A DNA stretch of 64,000 nt. Origin: Bacteroidales bacterium (lineage in GTDB: Bacteria; Bacteroidota; Bacteroidia; Bacteroidales; GCA-2748055). The notes beneath the pieces are model-generated. The model searched no databases and was not told the origin of the DNA. It was given only the letters and a program-made list of their open reading frames with translations. The stretch spans positions 1-64,000 of the forward strand of contig JACJXF010000014.1 of assembly GCA_020636775.1 (NCBI GenBank). Direction: 5' to 3'. Shown piece after piece: positions 9,231 through 17,876 of the stretch (its first letter is position 1; each line of letters begins with the position of its first letter). Made by a program: the position numbers and the translations under genes.

Positions 9231-11072
9231 TTACCTGAGTTCCAGTATCAGGGCTGTTTTTGATGGAAGCGAAATCATCTCAGTTATTGAATATTCCTTC
9301 CCGCTGGCAACATCCTTTCCCACAGTGTATCCCCGAAGTCTCTCTGAAAACCTTGCCGGGTCAAGTTTTGTTACAGAAGTATTTTTGTTGAGGACAACCA
9401 TAACTGATTTTTCTTCATTATATCTGAAGTAGACATAAACTCCATTCTCAGGGGCAAAATGCATAAGTTTTCCGGTGTGAATAAGCTCGCTTTCCTTTCT
9501 CCAGTTTAATAAGCTTCTAAAGTATTCCTGAGTTTGCAGTTTCGCCTTGCTTAATCCCTCGCCAGTAAACGCAGAAACCGTGTCCGATTCCCAGCCTCCG
9601 GGAAAATCATTCCGGATATCCCCGTGCTCATTTGTTTTCGGATGGCTCATCAGAATTTCTGAGCCGTAGAAAATCTGGGGGATTCCACGGGTAGTAAGTA
9701 AAAAGGCAATTCCCATTTTGTAAAGTGCAGTATCCTTATTAAGCTGCATAAAAAACCGGGCCATGTCATGATTATCTCCAATCACCACAAGGTTTGAGGG
9801 ATCGGGATAACTGAAGTCCAATGCCAGAATTTCATACAGATTTATCAGCCCTTTATCCCATTCTTCGGGTTCAGTGAGAGCTTTCACCAGGGCCGATTGC
9901 AGGGGAAAATCCATAAGCGAGGGTAGTCCCGGTTCATATCCGTCGCGGTTATTCTGTCCCTTCTGCCAGTATGAAGTAATAAGTGGCTGATAACTCCACT
10001 CTTCCCCAACGATATTGAAGTGTGGATATTCATCAAGGACTCTTTTTGTCCATCTTGCCATCATATATTTATCATTGTATGGGTAGGTATCCATGCGGAT
10101 ACCGGCCAGATCGGCCGTTTCAATCCACCAGATGCTGTTTTGAATCAGATACTGTGCTAAAAAAGGATTGTTCTGGTTCAGATCAGGCATGGATCTCACA
10201 AACCAGCCTTCATTCATAAGTCTTTTATCAGAATCAGAAGCGTGTGGGTCTTCGTTCACCGTCCGCCTGTGATTGGTAATTTTCACATCCGGGTAATTAT
10301 TTATCCAGTCGGGAAATGGCAAGTCCTTCATCCACCAGTGTTCTGATCCGCAATGATTGAAGACCATGTCCATTATCAGCTTAATGCCATTTTCATTGAG
10401 CTTACGACTTAAAGCGATATAATCTTCCAGAGTCCCGAAACGAGGATCAATCTTATAAAAATCGGTAATTGAATAACCGTGATAAGACCATGTTGGCTGG
10501 TCATTTTCGAGCAGTGGGGTTGGCCACAGTGCCGTGAAGCCCATGCTTTTAATATAGTCAACATGATCAGAAATCCCTTTTATGTCTCCGCCATGCCGGC
10601 CATAAATTTTGGATCGGGCTTTTCCTTCCTTTAGTCCGGGCAGCTGATCGTTTGAAGTATCTCCGTTGGCAAACCGGTCTGGTACAAGAAGGTAAATAAC
10701 ATCGGAATTATTAAATCCTTCACGTTCTGCTGACCCTTCCCTTCTTTTTTTCAATTCATAAGCAATGGTCTCTTTTTTCCCGTCTTTTGTTAAGATGAAG
10801 GAAACCCTGCCTGGTTTAATATCAGATGACAGGCGCAGGTCAACAAAGAGATAATCTGGATTTGCCGGAGAAGTGACCTCTTTAATTTCAAGTCCTTTGT
10901 AGGAAGCGTGAACTTCTGATCCGGAAATGTTTTTACCATACATCATGATCTGAAGATCGGGGTTTTCCATTCCTGCCCACCAGTTAGGTGGTTCAATCCG
11001 GCTTACCTGGGCATTTACCTGTAGGCTCATATCAGATAAAATTAGGAAAAGAATGAATAATAATATCTTCAT
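9231..11072 (-). CDS. Periplasmic GH13 cyclomaltodextrinase/neopullulanase (SusA-like)
   Basis: A 613-residue alpha-glucan hydrolase with a cleavable signal peptide (MKILLFILFLILSDMSLQVN). An N-terminal cyclomaltodextrinase beta domain (RIEPPNWWAGM, residues about 25-120) is followed by a GH13 barrel and a short C-terminal beta domain. Catalytic residues are Asp328 (GIRMDTYPY), Glu357 (VGEEWSY) and Asp436 (GDNHDMARF); region I is MDMVFNHCG. It would cut imported malto-oligosaccharides or cyclodextrins in the periplasm to glucose and maltose, as SusA does. It is separated from the susE-like gene by 185 bases with a strong hairpin, so it may have its own transcript with the amylase gene. Confidence 0.93.
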   Translation of the reverse strand: MKILLFILFLILSDMSLQVNAQVSRIEPPNWWAGMENPDLQIMMYGKNISGSEVHASYKGLEIKEVTSPANPDYLFVDLRLSSDIKPGRVSFILTKDGKKETIAYELKKRREGSAEREGFNNSDVIYLLVPDRFANGDTSNDQLPGLKEGKARSKIYGRHGGDIKGISDHVDYIKSMGFTALWPTPLLENDQPTWSYHGYSITDFYKIDPRFGTLEDYIALSRKLNENGIKLIMDMVFNHCGSEHWWMKDLPFPDWINNYPDVKITNHRRTVNEDPHASDSDKRLMNEGWFVRSMPDLNQNNPFLAQYLIQNSIWWIETADLAGIRMDTYPYNDKYMMARWTKRVLDEYPHFNIVGEEWSYQPLITSYWQKGQNNRDGYEPGLPSLMDFPLQSALVKALTEPEEWDKGLINLYEILALDFSYPDPSNLVVIGDNHDMARFFMQLNKDTALYKMGIAFLLTTRGIPQIFYGSEILMSHPKTNEHGDIRNDFPGGWESDTVSAFTGEGLSKAKLQTQEYFRSLLNWRKESELIHTGKLMHFAPENGVYVYFRYNEEKSVMVVLNKNTSVTKLDPARFSERLRGYTVGKDVASGKEYSITEMISLPSKTALILELR

Positions 11073-11186
11073 GATAATGAATATTTTCTGTTTAAAAGCT
11101 TTTACAGGTAACTAAAAAAAGGGAATAAAGATAAGTTTCAGATATTATCTGCAAAACCAAGGCAAGGATTAAAATAATATATATAA

Positions 11187-11229
11187 GAAATTGCATAGCA
11201 GGGATAATCTAGCCTGCTTATGCAATTTC
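11187..11229 (-). terminator. Long hairpin between the susE-like gene and the GH13 pair
   Basis: AAATTGCATA-GCAGG pairs with CCTGC-TTATGCAATTT across a ten-base loop, giving about 15 pairs with one bulge. The minus-strand continuation is T-rich (TTATATATATT). It probably terminates or attenuates the susCDE transcript, or protects its 3' end, and so separates importer from enzyme expression. Confidence 0.6.
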
Positions 11230-11257
11230 CTTATAAGGCACACTATGACTGCTTCGC

Positions 11258-11740
11258 TTAGTAAGTGCTTACATTAACCGTATACACTTCAGAGAATGTC
11301 TGCAAAGGATTGGTGCTCGAACCCAGCGCCAGTCTTCCGGCATCAACCGTTGCAACTCCTTTAATACGAACATTCATGGGCAAAGCCGATCCCGAGGGAA
11401 ATTTCGATTTCAATGCTTTATTAAGCTTATCAACCGTAGTAGTCATTAATGTATCCTGCGGTCCATTAAAAATTCTGACTACCTGTTTGAAATCATTTCC
11501 TGGCACACATGCTTCGAGGTAATAGTTAACCGAAGCCTGAAAACCCAGATCAACCGGAGTTCCCTTGAAAACGATAGTATCCGCCGCTTTTGCAAGAGTA
11601 AATGTGAGATCCGGAAATTCGGTAATTGTGGGAGGAACAGGATTTTCCAGGAGATAATCCAGGGTTCCATCCTTTTCACAGCCTGCCATGAACCCAACGA
11701 GGCTAAGTACAGACAGGTATAGAATTATTCTTTTTCGCAT
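11258..11740 (-). CDS. Short SusE-like starch-locus lipoprotein
   Basis: A 160-residue surface or periplasmic lipoprotein: signal peptide then Cys21 in GFMAGCEKDG. The middle (DLGFQASVNYYLEA, residues about 66-79) resembles the N-terminal domain of SusE-type outer-membrane starch-binding proteins, in which a similar GF/YGFQAAV.Y segment recurs. It lies 19 bases after susD and is thus the third gene of the importer operon. It is much shorter than a typical SusE: the C-terminal starch-binding domains are missing, although the frame ends cleanly. The assignment rests on context and one recognisable domain. Confidence 0.65.
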   Translation of the reverse strand: MRKRIILYLSVLSLVGFMAGCEKDGTLDYLLENPVPPTITEFPDLTFTLAKAADTIVFKGTPVDLGFQASVNYYLEACVPGNDFKQVVRIFNGPQDTLMTTTVDKLNKALKSKFPSGSALPMNVRIKGVATVDAGRLALGSSTNPLQTFSEVYTVNVSTY

Positions 11741-11759
11741 TGCTGTAAAGTTTTATAGT

Positions 11760-13382
11760 TTAGTTATAACCATCGTTTTGTTTGATATTGGGATTGGCAG
11801 CAACCTCATCACCAGGGATAGGAAAAATATTGCGGTAGCTATCCGTGTTGGTACCGGCATATACGCCGCCTTTCCATACCCAGTTATAATTACCATTGGT
11901 GAATTTACCAAAACGAACAAGATCAGTGCGTCTTTGAGCTTCATAATAAAACTCACGACCTCTTTCATTCAGGATAAAGTCATCGGTCACCTGAGCAGCA
12001 GTAATATTTCCGGTGGTATTTCCATAAGCGCGTTCACGGATGACATTAATATCCAGAACTGCATTATCATCATCACCCATTTTGTGTAATGATTCTGCTC
12101 TCATCAGGTAGGCATCTGCCAGACGGAAAACAGGAAAATCTGTTGATGCATAAGCCGGGTTGGAATTTATCGCTTCTGAACCGTCCAGATTTTTCGCGGT
12201 AAATTTGAATACACCAATACCATAGTCACCTGTAGACGATGCGCTTGGAATATCATTTGAAAGCTTTTGTCTCATAAACACTCTTTTATCCTTGCACTGA
12301 CTAAAGAATGTGTCGGTCGCAGGGATGTTTGCTCCTCCATAGGTGGCAAGTGTGTCGATCATTACATCAAGAAATTGCAATCTGGCACGGTTACCATTCC
12401 AGTTGGTATTTGAAGTAAGGCCATGGTAATCTTCAGCCCTGATGTATTTTGCATCACTCGATGATTCAATGATAAAGGTTGTACCAAGGTATCCCTGGGT
12501 ATTTACCCCGTCCTGTTCCCAGGCAAATATCATTTCAGGATTATGGTTCCTGTCATTATCAGCCGTAAAATTCTGACGATAATTGGGAGCCAGCGAATAT
12601 GCGGGTGAGCCTATCACCTTATCGCAATAGATTTTGCAGCTGTCCCACTTTGGAGTGCCGGTAAAAACTTCAGCATTCAGGTAAGTACGAGCCAGCAACA
12701 TCCAGCAGGCTCCTTTATCTGCCTGGGGATAAGAGAATCCGGGTTCTCCCAGTTTATCCTCAATGGCATGCAGTTCAGAAACCACATAGTTAAAGAGGGC
12801 CGCTCTTTTTATCTGTTTTGGGAAGAACTTCCCAACACCATCAGCATCTGTGGTAAAGGGAGGGTTGCCAAAAAGGTCCATCGACCAGTAATAAGCCAGT
12901 GCCCTGAGAAAGCGGGCTTCCGCATTATATCTGACGATATCCGGGTCGCTGTTTCCGTTGGTAAGCTTAATAAAATCATTGGCATAGCTTACACTAAGAC
13001 TTAAGCGCTGGTAAAGGGCAGTTAAAAATGGATTGGTTGGACTCCAGGTCTGAGTGTTGAGATCAGCGATTCCAACATCCCCCCATGCACAGATTGCCTC
13101 ATCGGTGGTGATTTCCTGGCAATTCCAGAGAGCACGCATGGTTGTAAAGAAGTTACCGTCTCCCGATGCAATATCATTGGGAATATCTCCACCCTGTCCG
13201 TATATAATGAAGCTGGCATAGATTTTTCCCAAAGCCTCTTTCATATAAATAGGATCATCTCCAAGGTTACCGGATAAAATTGTGTTTTTATCCAGGGGGA
13301 CAACATCCAGATCTTTCACGCAGGAAGAGAATATCCCTGATCCTGAAAGAACGATTATGAAAACTATAATATATTTCTTCAT
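11760..13382 (-). CDS. SusD/RagB family outer-membrane glycan-binding lipoprotein
   Basis: The lid of the SusCD importer: it binds glycan at the cell surface and closes over the SusC barrel. Lipoprotein signal ends at Cys21 (GIFSSCVKDLD). The C-terminal region has the usual SusD ending (FPVFRLADAYLMRAESL, DINVIRERA, then FILNERGREFYYE and RRTDLVRFGKF). The length of 540 residues is normal. The start lies 20 bases after susC. Given the two GH13 enzymes in the same locus the ligand is inferred to be starch or malto-oligosaccharides, which the sequence alone does not prove. Confidence 0.95.
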   Translation of the reverse strand: MKKYIIVFIIVLSGSGIFSSCVKDLDVVPLDKNTILSGNLGDDPIYMKEALGKIYASFIIYGQGGDIPNDIASGDGNFFTTMRALWNCQEITTDEAICAWGDVGIADLNTQTWSPTNPFLTALYQRLSLSVSYANDFIKLTNGNSDPDIVRYNAEARFLRALAYYWSMDLFGNPPFTTDADGVGKFFPKQIKRAALFNYVVSELHAIEDKLGEPGFSYPQADKGACWMLLARTYLNAEVFTGTPKWDSCKIYCDKVIGSPAYSLAPNYRQNFTADNDRNHNPEMIFAWEQDGVNTQGYLGTTFIIESSSDAKYIRAEDYHGLTSNTNWNGNRARLQFLDVMIDTLATYGGANIPATDTFFSQCKDKRVFMRQKLSNDIPSASSTGDYGIGVFKFTAKNLDGSEAINSNPAYASTDFPVFRLADAYLMRAESLHKMGDDDNAVLDINVIRERAYGNTTGNITAAQVTDDFILNERGREFYYEAQRRTDLVRFGKFTNGNYNWVWKGGVYAGTNTDSYRNIFPIPGDEVAANPNIKQNDGYN

Positions 13383-13402
13383 GTCTGTTTATTCTTAGAA
13401 TA

Positions 13403-16378
13403 TTAAAAAGTTAAATTTATCCCAAGCATATAAGTCCGGGGTCTTGGATAGAAATTATTATCAATACCTCCCGGTACTTCAGGATCTATACCTTCATACT
13501 TAGTGATAGTCATAAGGTTTTGTGCTGTGAGGCTAACACGTAATGACAGTTTATCAAAAATGTTATCAAAGAGATATCCTGCACTTACGTTATCCAGCTT
13601 GAAGAAGGATGCATTGGTCACAAAGTAATCACTTGTGAACTGTCGCTTAACAAAATTTGTTTTGTTAAGCAGGGTGGTTTCATTATGCCAGTATCCAATC
13701 TGATACATCTGATCGAGAGAAGCTCCGGCTGCCACCTGGTTGTATACATAATTTCCAATGTTCACCCTTGAAGAGAATGACAAATCGAAGGCCTTATAGT
13801 TGAATCGACCCGAAAAGCCCATTACAACAACAGGAGCAGGATTGTGGTAGACATATTTATCAGCATTGTCTCCGTTAACTACTCCCCCCATACCCGAAAG
13901 GTCAACATATAATCCCTCAACCGGTAAACCGTTGGGATAATAAACCTGCTTGTTTACAAAATAGGAATATGCGGGATAGCCAACCCTTGATACCTGCTTG
14001 TATCCGGTAAATGCATCACCATAAGTAATCCCAAGGTAAGTGGGATCATCAGTAATAAGCAGTTTGGTAATCTTATTTTCATTATAGGTCAGGTTAAAAC
14101 CGAAAGAAAGAAACATATCCTTCTTTGAAATAGGAATCAGGTTTAATGAAAATTCAACCCCTTTATTTTCCAGACTCCCGACATTCGTCAGCAGAGTATT
14201 AGAAAAGTTACTTCCGCTGGGAATAGTTACTTCATTAAGCATATCAGATGTTACCCTTTTGTATACATCTATTGCGCCGGTAATCCGGTCTTTGGCAAAT
14301 CCGAAATCCAGACCAATGTTCTGGGTAGTAGTTTCTTCCCATTTTATACCCGGGTCGTATGTGTCGGGGCGTAATGTTGGAAGGAACACTCCTCCTATCG
14401 GATAATAAAATCCCGGATAAGAAAGCCTGTATCTGGCCTGTGAAGGATAATCGTTCCCGATATCCTGCTGACCGGTAACTCCCCAGCCAAGTCGCAGTTT
14501 AAGGTCTGAAAGTACCTCAACGTCTTTCAGGAAGGACTCTTCATTAATCTTCCACGCAAAGGCAGCGGAGGGGAAAAGACCCCAGCGATTTCCTTTGGCA
14601 AATCGTGAAGAACCGTCATCGCGAATGGTAAAGGTCAGCAGGTACTTGTTGGCAAGTGTATAATTTGCACGACCAAAAAATGAAATCAGGTAGTTCTCTG
14701 TTGGAATATAGGGAATACTGTCGGGCTGCTGATATGGATGGGTCGCATCGTAAATTCCTCTGGTGTAATGACCACTTTCCCTTTTAAAGTGCTGCCAGGA
14801 GTAACCGCCTGTGACATCAATAGTACTGTTTATCTGGCTAAGATCCTTTCTATAGTTAAGATAAAAATCGAGCAGATTGTTGTAGTTTTTTCCATTATAG
14901 TCACTCAGCTTACCCCAGGTGGTACCTGTCAAGGTTGAGGGTGATGAAGTTGGTCGGTTATTATAGCCAACACTTTCCTGATAATCGGTAGCCAGGTTCA
15001 GGTTAGCATGTAATTCCGGCAGGAAGCGAAAACGGTAGTCTGCCTGTACATTCCCAATTACCCGGTTTACGGTTGAGTGGTTATCGGCTTCCATCAATTG
15101 TTCAACAGGGTTTGGAGTCCCAAGGTTTGCACCATAATTGCTCCACTGAAAATATCCTGCTGAATTGGCTACTGCAACAGCACTGGTATCGTAAATAGGC
15201 TTTGTCGGATCCATAGCAACTGCGGAACCAAGTGCACCGGCATCACCAAAATTATTTTTGGTGTTCATGCCTTTTACGTTTACACTAACTTTCAGATCGT
15301 TATTGAGGAAAGTAGGTTCAAGACTGAGGGATCCGGTAAGTCTTTGCATATCGGTGTTCTTCATAATACCATTCTGATCGGTATAGCCCACTGAAACCCT
15401 GTACGGAAGGTTCTTATAGGCGCCTGAAATGCTAAGATTATGATCCTGTGAAATGGCTGTGCGGAAAATCTCATCCTGCCAGTCGGTGCCGCCAACACTA
15501 TCAAGCTTGGCATAAGCAGCAGCATTGAATAAGTCGCTTCTGCGGGCTGCCAGTGCTCTTAAACTGTCGGCCGAATATACATCAACAAATTTTATGGCTT
15601 TTGCCATGGAGGTGTTGGCGTTGTATGAAATTTTCATGGGGCTTCCAACCTTGCCTTTTTTAGTTGTAATGATAATTACCCCGTTCGAAGCTCTTGAACC
15701 ATAAATGGCAGTTGCAGAGGCGTCTTTCAGAACGGTCATGCTCTCAATATCGTTGGGGTTTACAAAAGCCAGTAGGTTGGCAGATCCTCCGATATTATTA
15801 TTATCGATGGGTACACCGTCAATTATAATTAAAGGATCATTGGATGCATTAAGGGATGACCCTCCCCTGATGCGTATAGTAGCACCGCTTCCGGGTGCTC
15901 CGCCTGCCGTTGTGATTACCACACCGGCGCTTTTTCCAACCAGAAGTTCCTGGGCAGAGGTTATGGCTCCCTTGTTAAAATCTTTTGAGCTTACTGTTGA
16001 AATACTGCCTGTAGCATCGGATTTTTTAACTGTTCCATAACCGATTACTACAAGTTCATCAAGGGCCAGTTTTTCTTCTGACAGGCTTATGTTTAATTCT
16101 GAAGAATTTTCAACAACTACTTCTTTTGAAGAATAGCCAATGTAGGAAAACACCAGAGTCTGGCCGGTAGAGGCTTTAATTGAATAAGTTCCGTCGATGT
16201 CTGTTACTGTACCCGCAGTGGTCCCTTTGACAATTATAGTAACTCCCGGGAGGGCGGTACCATTGGCTTCATCGGTAACTTTGCCGGTAACGTTGCTTAC
16301 CTGGCCGAATAGCTGAAATGGTAAGAACATCAGAAACAAAAGGAACGATTTCCACCTTGGGCAAATACGTTGCTTCAT
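13403..16378 (-). CDS. SusC/RagA family TonB-dependent outer-membrane transporter
   Basis: A 991-residue TonB-dependent beta-barrel that imports oligosaccharides. Signal peptide, then a carboxypeptidase-regulatory-like domain (residues about 26-105, NVTGKVTDEANGTALPGV), the SusC TonB-box and plug start (DELVVIGYGTVKKSD), the plug (IRIRGGSSLNASNDPLIIID) and a long barrel ending in LGINLTF. First gene of susCD-susE-like. Upstream lie a possible promoter about 86-122 bases away and a perfect LacI-type palindrome about 162 bases away. I see no N-terminal signalling domain for an anti-sigma system, which agrees with LacI control. Confidence 0.96.
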   Translation of the reverse strand: MKQRICPRWKSFLLFLMFLPFQLFGQVSNVTGKVTDEANGTALPGVTIIVKGTTAGTVTDIDGTYSIKASTGQTLVFSYIGYSSKEVVVENSSELNISLSEEKLALDELVVIGYGTVKKSDATGSISTVSSKDFNKGAITSAQELLVGKSAGVVITTAGGAPGSGATIRIRGGSSLNASNDPLIIIDGVPIDNNNIGGSANLLAFVNPNDIESMTVLKDASATAIYGSRASNGVIIITTKKGKVGSPMKISYNANTSMAKAIKFVDVYSADSLRALAARRSDLFNAAAYAKLDSVGGTDWQDEIFRTAISQDHNLSISGAYKNLPYRVSVGYTDQNGIMKNTDMQRLTGSLSLEPTFLNNDLKVSVNVKGMNTKNNFGDAGALGSAVAMDPTKPIYDTSAVAVANSAGYFQWSNYGANLGTPNPVEQLMEADNHSTVNRVIGNVQADYRFRFLPELHANLNLATDYQESVGYNNRPTSSPSTLTGTTWGKLSDYNGKNYNNLLDFYLNYRKDLSQINSTIDVTGGYSWQHFKRESGHYTRGIYDATHPYQQPDSIPYIPTENYLISFFGRANYTLANKYLLTFTIRDDGSSRFAKGNRWGLFPSAAFAWKINEESFLKDVEVLSDLKLRLGWGVTGQQDIGNDYPSQARYRLSYPGFYYPIGGVFLPTLRPDTYDPGIKWEETTTQNIGLDFGFAKDRITGAIDVYKRVTSDMLNEVTIPSGSNFSNTLLTNVGSLENKGVEFSLNLIPISKKDMFLSFGFNLTYNENKITKLLITDDPTYLGITYGDAFTGYKQVSRVGYPAYSYFVNKQVYYPNGLPVEGLYVDLSGMGGVVNGDNADKYVYHNPAPVVVMGFSGRFNYKAFDLSFSSRVNIGNYVYNQVAAGASLDQMYQIGYWHNETTLLNKTNFVKRQFTSDYFVTNASFFKLDNVSAGYLFDNIFDKLSLRVSLTAQNLMTITKYEGIDPEVPGGIDNNFYPRPRTYMLGINLTF

Positions 16379-16463
16379 TTTTTTAGGTTGTTTAGTTAAT
16401 ACTTGTTTGTAGTTAGTTCTCTGAAACTTTCCCGAAATTTCAAAAATGGATGTGTATCCGCAG

Positions 16464-16498
16464 CCAAATTATGACAATATTAAACGTGTAGAAACAAA
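16464..16498 (-). promoter_or_regulatory. Candidate susC promoter
   Basis: On the minus strand TTTG (16498-16495) is followed after 23 bases by TAATTTGG (16471-16464), a near match to the Bacteroidota TTTG / TAnnTTTG pattern. The -7 match is imperfect because one T is missing. Confidence 0.35.
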
Positions 16499-16539
16499 TG
16501 TAGCGAATAAAATAGCCAAAAATCAATGCAATCGACTCC

Positions 16540-16551
16540 GCAAACGTTTGC
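16540..16551. promoter_or_regulatory. LacI-family operator (perfect palindrome) upstream of susC
   Basis: GCAAACGTTTGC is a perfect 12-base palindrome with the central CG and AAACGTTT core typical of LacI/CcpA-type operators. It lies 162 bases before susC, in the same intergenic block as the lacI gene. A related half-conserved site lies before the symporter gene (19016-19027). Confidence 0.65.
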
Positions 16552-16855
16552 AATTGAGGTTTGGGGGATATGTTGTGGAGCAGGAGGCGGGGAGGGAGGG
16601 AGGGAGGTAACGCGCGCCGTTCGCCGACGGCCGCAGTCTTTGGCTTTCGCTGAAGCTTCAGGGTAGGCGCGTGGCGGCCAAGGGAGGGAAAGGTTTGAAG
16701 ACAATACCTTTCCCCAACCGTACGCTTTAGGCGGGAAAGTCTATCCCCCGAGGAGAGGCACACTTGGAAATTTGAGAATTTCAACCGATTTTTTTCTTTC
16801 AGAATATTAATAAAAAAGCTCATTCTTAATAAAATTTCATGAAGATCCTTGCAAA

Positions 16856-17052
16856 TGCCCCACCCCAACCCCTCCCCCAAGTGGGAGGGGCTTTTAAAAA
16901 TGCAGGACTTAATCTTTATGATAATACAGACCTACTGTTGTGCCATTTAAATTCAGAAAAAGAAATTCGAAGACCTTCATAATAAATTGCTATTACTCTG
17001 GATAGGACGGCAGTTTGCCCCTCTCCCTTGGGGGAGGGGTTGGGGTGGGGCA
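16856..17052. repeat. Inverted pair of C/G-rich 36-base palindromic arms (MITE-like)
   Basis: The left arm (16856-16891) and the reverse complement of the right arm (17017-17052) match at 34 of 36 positions by eye. Each arm contains its own hairpin, CCCCTCCC...GGGAGGGG. The arms enclose 125 bases. The unit lies just before the DUF559 gene and between two copies of a roughly 75-base degenerate direct repeat starting GGAAATTTGAGAAT (16766 and 17058). Confidence 0.75.
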
Positions 17053-17175
17053 TTTAAGGAAATTTGAGAATACAAACGACATTTTCTCAATTAACACATT
17101 AATAAAGAAACAGAGTCATATTAATAAAAGTAACCGATGATTATGACATATATTGGTTTAACCAGAGAAAAGAAT

Positions 17176-17532
17176 ATGTATTTCGGCGCCAGTAAAGAAT
17201 TGATTCTTCGGGCAAGGGAATTACGAAAAGAAATGACCAAGGCTGAAATGGTGCTTTGGTCATTTTTAAGAAAACACCAACTGGATGGTGCTATATTCAG
17301 AAGACAACATCCAATCGATATTTTTATTGCAGATTTTTATTGTCATAAATTTAGATTGATAATTGAAGTTGATGGGGGAATTCATAATCATCAGGATATT
17401 TCTGAAAGGGATGAAAACAGAACCGCAGAATTGAAAAATTTAGGTCTCAAAATTATCCGATTCACTAATGAAGATGTTTTATTTCATACAGAAAAAGTAC
17501 TAAATATAATCAGAAATAATTTGAATCCATGA
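17176..17532 (+). CDS. DUF559 protein (Vsr-like endonuclease fold)
   Basis: A 118-residue protein of the DUF559 family, whose fold is that of very-short-patch-repair/restriction endonucleases. The start is set at MYFGASKE (17176), the usual beginning of this family; an upstream ATG at 17137 would add 13 atypical residues. Core features are LRKEMTKAEMVLW, FRRQHPIDIFIADFYC, the acidic IIEVDGG and the C-terminal GLKIIRFTNEDV. The conserved Asp and Glu of ADFYC and IEVDGG match the metal-binding positions of the fold. Function is unknown. It overlaps a decayed four-helix-bundle gene on the other strand and follows a palindromic pair. Confidence 0.85.
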   Translation: MYFGASKELILRARELRKEMTKAEMVLWSFLRKHQLDGAIFRRQHPIDIFIADFYCHKFRLIIEVDGGIHNHQDISERDENRTAELKNLGLKIIRFTNEDVLFHTEKVLNIIRNNLNP

Positions 17533-17716
17533 TAGGACTATTTCTGTATAAATGATAGTCTGTCCTGCTTAGAGTGGGCGTTTTAATTTGAGGGAATCTT
17601 GCAACACCATATTTTTCTTCTTCAGAAAACACGCGAGTTTTCAAATATGTTTCTTTTACCAGATCAATAGATAATTTCCATATCTCCAGATCCTCATGAC
17701 ATTTTGTTATACTCAT
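17510..17716 (-). pseudogene. Decayed four-helix-bundle (S23/IVP-like) gene fragment
   Basis: The frame from 17716 reads MSITKCHEDLEIWKLSIDLV and continues to SEEEKYGV, the start of the four-helix-bundle family also found as 23S rRNA intervening-sequence proteins. The expected continuation (Q-I-R-R-A-A-S-I-P-S-N-I-A-E-G) is missing. A short match to IPSN appears in another frame (about 17586-17600), then stops follow. I read this as a deletion plus frameshift leaving roughly the first third of a gene. Confidence 0.6.
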
Positions 17717-17789
17717 TATATTAAAAGTTAGTTTTTCTCTTAATGTCATAGGTCAATAAATATCATTCAATATTTTCTAAAATATATTA

Positions 17790-17836
17790 CTTTATTTTCG
17801 TTACCCCATTACCCCGTTACCCCGTTACTCCGTTAC
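17790..17836. repeat. CGTTACCCC short tandem repeat upstream of lacI
   Basis: Five successive eight- to nine-base units of the form CGTTAC(C)CC end about 40 bases before the regulator gene. A related inverted and direct set follows the gene. Confidence 0.7.
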
Positions 17837-17876
17837 TTTCCCAAAAAAATCATATCTTTATCCTAAGAAAACCGCC

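Larger units (their letters stand above)
16379..17175. other. Long intergenic region between the two arms of the starch locus
   Basis: I see no supportable gene. The stretch holds the susC promoter and operator (16464-16551), a G/C-rich low-complexity patch at about 16575-16700 (gggagggag runs, GCCGT...ACGGC and GAAGCTTC palindromes), a 14-base direct repeat GGAAATTTGAGAAT (16766 and 17058), and an inverted pair of 36-base arms (16856-16891 and 17017-17052). Open frames in the G/C-rich patch have biased low-complexity products and are rejected as genes. Confidence 0.7.

Noticed and set aside
16440..16880. A 146-codon minus-strand open frame and a nested 74-codon frame upstream of susC
   Set aside because: The products are low-complexity and Pro/Arg/Leu-rich, reflect the G/C-rich patch, and overlap the susC operator.
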